From positions 62,001-126,000 of the forward strand of contig NZ_JANLGY010000009.1 in the NCBI RefSeq assembly GCF_024653915.1: a DNA stretch of 64,000 bases. The letters are read 5' to 3'. Of this stretch, positions 57,665-64,000 are shown piece by piece. Positions within the stretch are counted from its first letter, which is position 1. The number at the start of each line of letters is the position of its first letter. A program made the position numbers and the translations under genes. Origin of the DNA: Sulfuricaulis sp. (GTDB lineage: Bacteria; Pseudomonadota; Gammaproteobacteria; Acidiferrobacterales; Sulfurifustaceae). Under the pieces are notes generated by a model. The model was not told the DNA's origin. It did no database searches and saw only the letters and a program-made list of their open reading frames with translations.

Positions 57665-58451
57665 AATAAAACCTGAATTACATTCCGAGGCACTGCTCAC
57701 GGTCAGTGGCGTCTCCAAGTATTTCGGTGGACTGGCGGCGCTGCTGGAGGTATCGCTGCATATCCGCGCCGGCGAAATTTACGGACTGATCGGACCGAAT
57801 GGCGCCGGCAAGACAACTTTGTTCAATGTCCTGACCGGCCTGTACAAGGCCGACGCCGGAAGCATCAGTTTGCGTGGCGCCCGGATTTCCGGGCTTAAGC
57901 CAAATCAGGTGGTGATGCATGGTCTGGCGCGCACGTTTCAGAACATCCGCCTTTTTGCCAACATGACCGCGATTGAAAATGTGATGGTGGGACGGCATCT
58001 CCGTACGCACGCCGGTATTGTCGGTGCCGTCTGGCGGGATCGAACGACGCGCGCGGAGGAATCGGCGATTCTTGGGCGTGCTCGTGAATTGCTGGAATAC
58101 GTCGGCATTATGAAACAGGCCTATTTACCGGCAAAACATCTTTCTTACGGCGACCAGCGAAGACTCGAAATTGCGCGCTCCCTGGCCACTGACCCGGTAT
58201 TGCTGGCGCTCGATGAACCGGCTGCCGGCATGAATCCCAATGAAACCGCCAAACTTCAGAATCTTTTGCAGAAAATTCGTGACGATGGTGTGACCCTGCT
58301 GCTGATTGAGCATGACGTGAAACTCGTCATGGGCTTGTGCGACCGTATTGCCGTGCTCGATTATGGTAAAAAAATTGCCGAGGGTATTCCAGCCGATGTG
58401 AAATCCGACCCGCGCGTCATTGAGGCCTATCTTGGCGCGGGGGCGGTGTGA
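57648..58451 (+). CDS. livG: branched-chain amino acid ABC transporter ATPase LivG
   Basis: 267 residues from the ATG at 57648 inside livM. Walker A GPNGAGKTTLFNVL, signature LSYGDQRRLEIARSLA, Walker B VLLALDEPAAGMNP, and the LivG-type C-terminal VIEAYLG. The BCA_ABC_TP_C tail is present. Overlaps livF by four bases. Confidence 0.95.
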   Translation: MTRGAEIKPELHSEALLTVSGVSKYFGGLAALLEVSLHIRAGEIYGLIGPNGAGKTTLFNVLTGLYKADAGSISLRGARISGLKPNQVVMHGLARTFQNIRLFANMTAIENVMVGRHLRTHAGIVGAVWRDRTTRAEESAILGRARELLEYVGIMKQAYLPAKHLSYGDQRRLEIARSLATDPVLLALDEPAAGMNPNETAKLQNLLQKIRDDGVTLLLIEHDVKLVMGLCDRIAVLDYGKKIAEGIPADVKSDPRVIEAYLGAGAV

Positions 58452-59158
58452 GCTCCCTTGAGACGCGTGGGCTGGAGGTTTCCTACGGTGGTATCCGGGC
58501 CGTCAAAGGTATCGATCTGATGGTGCGCCGCAACGAGCTTGTCTGCCTGATCGGTGCCAACGGCGCGGGCAAGACCACGACACTCAAAGCCTTGTGTGGA
58601 ATGATTCCTTCCAGCCGTGGTGAAATTCTGTACGAAGATACTCCCATTACCGGCCGGCCTTCGTATGAGTTGGTGCGCCGCGGAATATCCATGGTGCCGG
58701 AAGGACGAGGCATATTTGGTCGATTAACGCTGGAGGAGAATCTGAAGATTGGCGCCTACACGCGTGACGATGCCGCTGCCATTCGCGCAGATATGGATCG
58801 TCTCTATGAGTTATTTCCTCGCTTGGCCGAGCGACGCACACAGCAGGCCGGGACGCTTTCCGGAGGAGAGCAACAAATGCTGGCCATCGGCCGTGCACTG
58901 ATGTGTCGGCCAAAGCTGCTGTTACTGGATGAACCCAGCATGGGCTTGGCGCCCATGCTGGTGCAGAAAATATTCGAGACCATTCGACGAATCGCGGAAG
59001 AGGGCATGACGTTATTGTTGGTGGAGCAGAACGCCAAACTGGCGCTCGAGGTCAGCCATCGGGGTTATGTCATGGAAAGCGGGAATATCGTACTTTCGGA
59101 TTCGGCGGAGGCACTGCTCAAGAATTCCAGAATACAGGAATGCTATCTCGGCGGTTGA
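58448..59158 (+). CDS. livF: branched-chain amino acid ABC transporter ATPase LivF
   Basis: 236 residues from a GTG start overlapping livG. Walker A GANGAGKTTTLKAL, signature LSGGEQQMLAIGRALM, Walker B LLLLDEPSMGLAP. Pairs with LivG as the second ATPase. Ends convergent with glnD, ten bases apart. Confidence 0.95.
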   Translation: MSSLETRGLEVSYGGIRAVKGIDLMVRRNELVCLIGANGAGKTTTLKALCGMIPSSRGEILYEDTPITGRPSYELVRRGISMVPEGRGIFGRLTLEENLKIGAYTRDDAAAIRADMDRLYELFPRLAERRTQQAGTLSGGEQQMLAIGRALMCRPKLLLLDEPSMGLAPMLVQKIFETIRRIAEEGMTLLLVEQNAKLALEVSHRGYVMESGNIVLSDSAEALLKNSRIQECYLGG

Positions 59159-59168
59159 CCGGCCAGAA

Positions 59169-61859
59169 TCAGATCTCCACGGAACGCACCAGAGCTGGAG
59201 TTGTCGCGGGCCCCAGACGCCGGACTATTTCATCTTCAAGACACTTCAGCTGCGCCGAGTCGGTAAGCGGCTGCCGCTCGTGACTGTTAATGAAGAAAAT
59301 ATCCTCGGCCCGTTCGCCGTAGGTCGCCACCTTGGCGGCCATCAGGTTCACCCGGCATTGTTTGAGTGCCAGCGCCACCTGATAGAGCAGTCCCTGACGG
59401 TCCTGCGCGGTCACTTCCATGATGGTGAGCTGGCCCTTCGGCGAAGGGCTGAACAGGACACGCGTTTCAATCGGAAAGTGCTTCAGTTGGCGTTGCAGGC
59501 CCGCTGATTGCATCTCCCGACCCGGTTGCGGATGCAGGAGCTGGTCATGCATTGCCTTTTGCAGTTGCGACAGCGCGCGGGTATCGCTCACCGGTTGTTC
59601 ATTGTGGTCGAGTACCACAAAGGTATCGAGCGCGAAACCGTTGCGCAGCGTGTGAATACGCGCATCCATGATTGACAGGTTCAGACGGTCAAAGCCGGCT
59701 GTGATGACCGCAAACAGGTCGTCGCCATCCGGCGTGTAGATTAAAAACTCGCTGCCGCCGAGATCGGGCGTGTACCGCGTGGCCACAACCGGCAGGTCCC
59801 TGGCGGATGATTTGGCGATGATCTGGGCGTGCCAGGCGAGGCTGTCCACGTCGTAAGGAAGAAAATATTCCTCGTCCAGGTCCTGCCAGAAGCGGGTGAT
59901 GGCGGTTTCCGATATTCCGGCCGGACGCAGTTTCTCCAGCGTGGATTTGCGCAGGTCGGCAATATGTTCTTCGACATCAATCGGCCGGGCGATGCCGCGC
60001 AGCAGGAGTCTTGTGGTGGCGCTGTAGAGTTGTGACAGCAGCCGGCCCTTCCAGGCATTCCAGACAGTTGGGCTGGTACCGCGCATGTCGGCGACTGTAA
60101 GAAGATACATGTTGTCCAGATGCTCCTGGTCGCCCATCATCTGCGCAAAGCGCATGACCACGTCGGGATCAGAGATGTCCTCGCGCTGAGCCGTGGCTGA
60201 CATCTGCAGGTGATGTCGAACCAGCCAGCAAACGAAAAGTGTGTCGTAATCGCTCAGATTGTGCAGGCGACAGAAGGCCTCGGCCTCCTTTTCTCCCAGC
60301 TGGGAATGATCACCGCCGCGTCCTTTGGCGATGTCATGATACAGGCCGCCCAGATACAAGCGCTCGGGCTTGACCAGTTTCTGAATGAGTTCGCTGGCCA
60401 ACGGAAATTCTTCGTGAAATTCCGGCAAGTTAAAACGGCGCAGATTGCGTACAACCATGAGCGAGTGTGCATCGACCGTGTATACATGGAAAAGGTCATG
60501 CTGCATTTGCCCCACGATACGTCCGAAGGCGGGGAGATAAGCACCCAGCACGCCGTAGGCGTTCATGCGTCGCAGCTCGTGCGTTATGCCTTGCGGCTGG
60601 CGCATGATCTCCATGAACAGACTGCGACAGGCGAGGTCCTTGCGGAACTTGTTGTCAATACGGTGGAGGTTCGCGCGCACCATACGGATGGTGTCGGCAC
60701 GCACGCCCTTAAGTTCGGGGTGTTGCTGCATAAGCAGGAACATCTCGATCAGCGCGAACGGCGCACGTTCGAATACCCGAGGGTGCGTCACTTCCAGAAA
60801 GCCGAGATGTGACTGAAAGCGGCGATTAATAGGCCGGATTTTTATGCGCCCACGTGCCAGGATGACTTCCTCGAAGTGTTGCAACAGGATTTCGTTGAGG
60901 AGGGTCAATTCCTTGACGGTCCGGTAGTAACGTTTCATGAATTGTTCGACGGCGAGGAAGCCGGGGCGATCGGCGTAACCGAAGTGCTTGGCCAGTTCGC
61001 GTTGATGATCGAACAGCAGCCGGTCCTCGCGCCGTCCGGCGAGATAATGCAGGCCGGCACGCACGTGCCACAGGAAATTTCTGCCGCGGATCAGCGTGCG
61101 ATATTCCTCTTCGTTCAGAAAACCGCGTCCGACCAGATCGTGCAAGGAGGCGGTGTCGAAGTGGCGCTGGGTTACCCACGAGATCATGTGAATGTCTCGT
61201 AAACCACCCGGGCTGTCCTTGATGTTCGGCTCCAGGTTGTAGGCGGTATCGTGGAAGTGATGATGCCGGAGTATTTGCTCGTTGTGTTTGGCAGCGAAAA
61301 ACTTTCGGCTCGGCCATATTTTCGAGGCATGTGTCACGGCACGCATTTTCCGGAACAACTCCTCATCGCCCTCCAGCAAGCGCGCTTCCATGAGATTTGT
61401 CGCCACGGTGATGTCATCTTTGGCCTCTCGCACGCAATCCTTCAGCGTGCGTACGCTGTGGCCGACCTCGAGCCCCATGTCCCAGAAGAAACGGATCAGG
61501 GCTTCGACGAAGGGCTTGGCCTTGACTGGTTTTTCCTTATCGAGCAGCACCATGAGGTCGATGTCCGAGACAGGATGCAGTTCGCCTCGCCCATAACCGC
61601 CTACGGCCACCAGGGCAACGCGAAAACCGGTTGGCAGCAAGGTTAGGTGCTGTTTCCAGGCACGCATGATGAGTTGATCGACGAATTTGGCGTGCGCGGT
61701 AACCAGAAGTGTGGCGCCGCTGTTTTCGAAAAAGCGTTTTTTGAGATTCGCGCGCCCGGCTTGCAACGCGGCGCGAAAGAGGGGAAGCGGTTTATCGCTG
61801 TCGGCCAGTGACTGGTCGAACTCGCGGCTGTGGAACAGGCTATCCCGTGCGCTGGCCAC
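59169..61859 (-). CDS. glnD: bifunctional uridylyltransferase / uridylyl-removing enzyme
   Basis: 896 residues from a GTG at 61859; the frame is closed shortly upstream, and no ATG fits. Nucleotidyltransferase motif AVGGYGRGELHPVSDIDLMV (about 85), HD domain (GLYHDIAKGRGGDHSQLG, about 470), and two C-terminal ACT domains (from about 705 and 815). It modifies PII in response to glutamine. Runs behind map with 36 bp between. Confidence 0.95.
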   Translation of the reverse strand: MASARDSLFHSREFDQSLADSDKPLPLFRAALQAGRANLKKRFFENSGATLLVTAHAKFVDQLIMRAWKQHLTLLPTGFRVALVAVGGYGRGELHPVSDIDLMVLLDKEKPVKAKPFVEALIRFFWDMGLEVGHSVRTLKDCVREAKDDITVATNLMEARLLEGDEELFRKMRAVTHASKIWPSRKFFAAKHNEQILRHHHFHDTAYNLEPNIKDSPGGLRDIHMISWVTQRHFDTASLHDLVGRGFLNEEEYRTLIRGRNFLWHVRAGLHYLAGRREDRLLFDHQRELAKHFGYADRPGFLAVEQFMKRYYRTVKELTLLNEILLQHFEEVILARGRIKIRPINRRFQSHLGFLEVTHPRVFERAPFALIEMFLLMQQHPELKGVRADTIRMVRANLHRIDNKFRKDLACRSLFMEIMRQPQGITHELRRMNAYGVLGAYLPAFGRIVGQMQHDLFHVYTVDAHSLMVVRNLRRFNLPEFHEEFPLASELIQKLVKPERLYLGGLYHDIAKGRGGDHSQLGEKEAEAFCRLHNLSDYDTLFVCWLVRHHLQMSATAQREDISDPDVVMRFAQMMGDQEHLDNMYLLTVADMRGTSPTVWNAWKGRLLSQLYSATTRLLLRGIARPIDVEEHIADLRKSTLEKLRPAGISETAITRFWQDLDEEYFLPYDVDSLAWHAQIIAKSSARDLPVVATRYTPDLGGSEFLIYTPDGDDLFAVITAGFDRLNLSIMDARIHTLRNGFALDTFVVLDHNEQPVSDTRALSQLQKAMHDQLLHPQPGREMQSAGLQRQLKHFPIETRVLFSPSPKGQLTIMEVTAQDRQGLLYQVALALKQCRVNLMAAKVATYGERAEDIFFINSHERQPLTDSAQLKCLEDEIVRRLGPATTPALVRSVEI

Positions 61860-61895
61860 GAAGGACTCAGTGTCCCGCTGCCGGGCTGGAGACGT

Positions 61896-62663
61896 TCATA
61901 GGCTGTCTCCGGGAACGAGCGTGAGTACTTCGTAGCCTGTGTCCGTGACCAGCACGGTGTGTTCCCATTGTGCGGATAGCGAATGGTCGCGCGTGACCAC
62001 GGTCCAGTTGTCGGGCAGAAGTTTTACTTCTTTCCTGCCGGCATTGATCATGGGTTCAATGGTAAAGGTCATGCCGGGCTCCAGCGCCATTCCTGTTTCC
62101 GGCTGCCCGTAGTGCAACACCTGTGGATCTTCGTGGAATTCGCGCCCGATACCGTGCCCACAATATTCGCGCACGATCGAGAATCCATGCGCTTCAGCGT
62201 GCTGCTGAATGGCGTGGCCGATATCACCGAGACGTGTTCCCCGCTGAACCATTTCTATGCCCTTCACCATGCATTCGTGCGTGATCTGCACCAGGCGCCT
62301 GGCCTGCACGGAAGGCTCGCCCACAAAAAACATTTTGCTGGTGTCACCGTGATAGCCGTCCTTGATGACGGTAATGTCGATGTTAACAATGTCGCCTTTT
62401 TTGAGTATTTTGTCGCCCGGGATGCCATGACATACCTGGTGATTCACCGAGGTACAGATGGAGCGCGGGAAGCCCTTGTAGTTGAGTGGTGCCGGGACCG
62501 CATGCTGCACGTTGACGATGTAATCGTGGCAGAGCTGGTCGAGCTCGCCGGTCGTGATTCCCGCCTGAACGTGCGGTCGTATCATGCGCAGCACCTCGGC
62601 GGCGAGACGGCCGGCGACGCGCATTTTTTCGATTTCTGCGGGGGTTTTGATGGTGACGGGCAT
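61896..62663 (-). CDS. map: methionine aminopeptidase, type I
   Basis: 255 residues. Metal ligands: Asp pair in NIDITVIKDGYHGDTSKMFF, His in YCGHGIGREFHEDP, and Glu in MTFTIEPMINAG and SAQWEHTVLV. It removes the initiator Met from new proteins. Divergent from rpsB, as in E. coli. Confidence 0.95.
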   Translation of the reverse strand: MPVTIKTPAEIEKMRVAGRLAAEVLRMIRPHVQAGITTGELDQLCHDYIVNVQHAVPAPLNYKGFPRSICTSVNHQVCHGIPGDKILKKGDIVNIDITVIKDGYHGDTSKMFFVGEPSVQARRLVQITHECMVKGIEMVQRGTRLGDIGHAIQQHAEAHGFSIVREYCGHGIGREFHEDPQVLHYGQPETGMALEPGMTFTIEPMINAGRKEVKLLPDNWTVVTRDHSLSAQWEHTVLVTDTGYEVLTLVPGDSL

Positions 62664-62753
62664 AGGTGCTTTGCAGCCGGCGTATTGTCCGGGAATAACG
62701 CTGTTTTAAAAAGCCCTTTTATGGATGGTCTTTCATCCAAACCCATGAAAACA

Positions 62754-62782
62754 TTGTCGTAATAGGCTTGCTGTGGTATAAA
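62754..62782 (+). promoter_or_regulatory. rpsB promoter
   Basis: TTGTCG (62754-62759), 17-bp spacer, TATAAA (62777-62782), then the GC-rich discriminator GCCGCCCG, which is typical of stringently controlled ribosomal promoters. Confidence 0.75.
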
Positions 62783-62830
62783 GCCGCCCGCAGTACAACC
62801 TAAACCCTAAACCCACACGCGGCACCGTCA

Positions 62831-62883
62831 CATGTATCCGGGTGTCTGGACGTTTCCCACGGGATCGGCCGGATTGATACATG
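62831..62883 (+). promoter_or_regulatory. rpsB leader hairpin (possible S2 autoregulation)
   Basis: CATGTATCCGG (62831-62841) pairs with CCGGATTGATACATG (62869-62883) in the ~130-nt 5' leader. In enterobacteria S2 represses its own mRNA through a structured rpsB leader; a similar role here is inference. Confidence 0.5.
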
Positions 62884-62916
62884 GGGTCCGCGGCGGAAAA
62901 ACCCGAAGGAGATATC

Positions 62917-63840
62917 ATGAGCAATGTCACCATGCGCCAGATGCTGGAGGCCGGCGTGCATTTCGGCCACCAGACACGATTCTGGCACCCCAAGATGCGC
63001 CCCTATATTTTCGGCGAGCGCAACCGTATCCACATCATCAACCTGGAAAAGACCCTGCCGCTGTTCAACGAGGCGATGGGGTACCTGACCAAGCTCGCCG
63101 GTAACGGTGGCACCATCATGTTTGTCGGCACCAAGCGTCAGGCGACCGACATCATCGGTGAGGAGGCGGCCCGCTGTGGCAGCCCCTATGTGAACCATCG
63201 CTGGCTGGGCGGGATGCTGACCAATTACCGCACCGTGAAAAAATCCATCGAGCGTCTGAAAATGCTCGAATCGATACTGGCGGACGACACCAGCCGCCTG
63301 AAACTTTCTAAAAAGGAATTACTCGATCTCGATCGCGAGCGCGTCAAGCTTGAAAAGAGTCTGGGCGGTATCAAGGAAATGTCCGGACTGCCTGACGCTG
63401 TATTCGTTGTCGATGTGGGTCACGAATACATAGCCGTTTCTGAAGCGAAGAAGCTGAACATTCCCGTTGTGGGAGTGGTCGATTCCAACTGCAAGCCCGA
63501 TGGCGTGGACTATGTCATCCCCGGAAACGATGACGCCCTTCGCGCCATCCAGCTTTACGCTCGCGCGGCGGCGGACGCCATTCTCGTCGGTCGTGAGCAG
63601 CATCAGGTGGCGATTGTGTCGGGTGACGATGAGTTCGTCGAAGTGAAAGAAGAACCGGCCAAGATCAAGATTGTCGCCAAGAAAAAGGTGGCAGCTCCGC
63701 AAGAAGTCGCGACGGAAGAGGTGACAACGGTTGAAGCCGTTGAAAAACCGGCGGTCAAACCGAAGCGCGTCGTGCGTGCCAAGCCCAAAAGCGGAGGGCA
63801 CACGAAAAAAGAGGACCTCCCTGGCAAGCAGGACGAATAA
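62917..63840 (+). CDS. rpsB: 30S ribosomal protein S2
   Basis: 307 residues from the ATG at 62917, with GAAGGAGAT upstream. Residues 1-230 are a standard S2 ([38 protein letters not shown]). The last ~70 residues are a low-complexity tail of Lys, Glu, Val, Ala and Pro that E. coli S2 (about 241 residues) lacks. Essential for S1 binding and initiation. Confidence 0.95.
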   Translation: MSNVTMRQMLEAGVHFGHQTRFWHPKMRPYIFGERNRIHIINLEKTLPLFNEAMGYLTKLAGNGGTIMFVGTKRQATDIIGEEAARCGSPYVNHRWLGGMLTNYRTVKKSIERLKMLESILADDTSRLKLSKKELLDLDRERVKLEKSLGGIKEMSGLPDAVFVVDVGHEYIAVSEAKKLNIPVVGVVDSNCKPDGVDYVIPGNDDALRAIQLYARAAADAILVGREQHQVAIVSGDDEFVEVKEEPAKIKIVAKKKVAAPQEVATEEVTTVEAVEKPAVKPKRVVRAKPKSGGHTKKEDLPGKQDE

Positions 63841-63853
63841 TTGACATGACGAC

Positions 63854-63883
63854 TTCAAGGGGGCAATGCCCCCTTGATTTTAT
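63854..63883 (+). terminator. attenuator-like hairpin between rpsB and tsf
   Basis: TCAAGGGGGC AAT GCCCCCTTGATTTTAT: a strong stem with a weak T-tract. A partial terminator here would reduce tsf relative to rpsB, as in E. coli. Confidence 0.7.
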
Positions 63884-63926
63884 GTCGGTGGCGCTGGTCG
63901 CCGACAATGCAAGACGAGGATAAGGT

Positions 63927-64000
63927 ATGAGTATTTCAGCACAACAAGTAAAAGAACTTCGTGAGCGTACCGGGTTGGGCATGATGGAATGCAAGGCCGC
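63927..64000 (+). CDS. tsf: elongation factor Ts (5' end only)
   Basis: The first 24 codons, MSISAQQVKELRERTGLGMM then ECKA, are the conserved EF-Ts N-terminal UBA-type helix. The gene runs past the window end. GAGGATAAG precedes the ATG. It recycles EF-Tu. Confidence 0.93.
   Translation, partial: MSISAQQVKELRERTGLGMMECKA

Overview
The window reads as the chromosome of a gammaproteobacterium with moderately high GC. The main evidence is gene order: suhB/trmJ/cysE/iscRSUA-hscBA-fdx-iscX followed by rlmN-pilW-rodZ-ispG-hisS-yfgM-bamB-der is the classical gammaproteobacterial arrangement, as are guaBA-tadA-mltF, dnaX-ybaB-recR, orn/queG/nnr-tsaE-ami and glnD-map/rpsB-tsf. A small lipoprotein resembling SoxXA-binding proteins hints at a sulfur-oxidising lineage, but that is inference only. 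No phage, plasmid or CRISPR locus is visible.

Layout. 1-1492: 3' end of a gene with a PilZ-like C-terminus. 1597-5649: a gene-cassette array of integron type (attI-like site, four cassettes, attC sites) with no integrase in the window; an IS3-family element has split the first attC site. 5680-22784: core genes for rRNA/tRNA maturation, cysteine and Fe-S cluster biosynthesis, type IV pilus and cell shape, isoprenoid synthesis, histidyl-tRNA synthesis, outer-membrane assembly and ribosome biogenesis. 22893-27702: a kinase-WD40 fusion, a LytM-type peptidase, xseA and the small lipoprotein. 27883-31011: guaB and guaA. 31209-37280: an accessory stretch between guaA and tadA holding stress genes (two pmp3 copies, katE, DUF4112, a glycine-zipper protein, a BON protein) and the wreckage of an IS481 transposase and an AbiEii-type toxin.

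37396-45779: tadA, mltF, two serine tRNA loci each with a broken upstream copy carrying a structured insert in the T-loop, a cyclic-nucleotide-binding/rhodanese fusion, 4.5S RNA, dnaX, three tandem hairpin repeats, ybaB, recR, and a formyltransferase gene bracketed by two copies of the recR 3' end. 45843-54054: antiporter, PCD, cytochrome c, M48 protease, orn, queG, nnrDE, tsaE and an AMIN/LysM amidase. 54167-59158: a complete branched-chain amino acid ABC transporter (livKHMGF). 59169-64000: glnD, map, rpsB and the start of tsf.

The most interesting parts are the integrase-less cassette array with a HEPN-motif cassette, the tRNA-Ser T-loop inserts with their conserved-loop hairpins, the recR-tail duplication with only synonymous changes, the three hairpin repeats before ybaB, and five long palindromic spacers built from short direct repeats.
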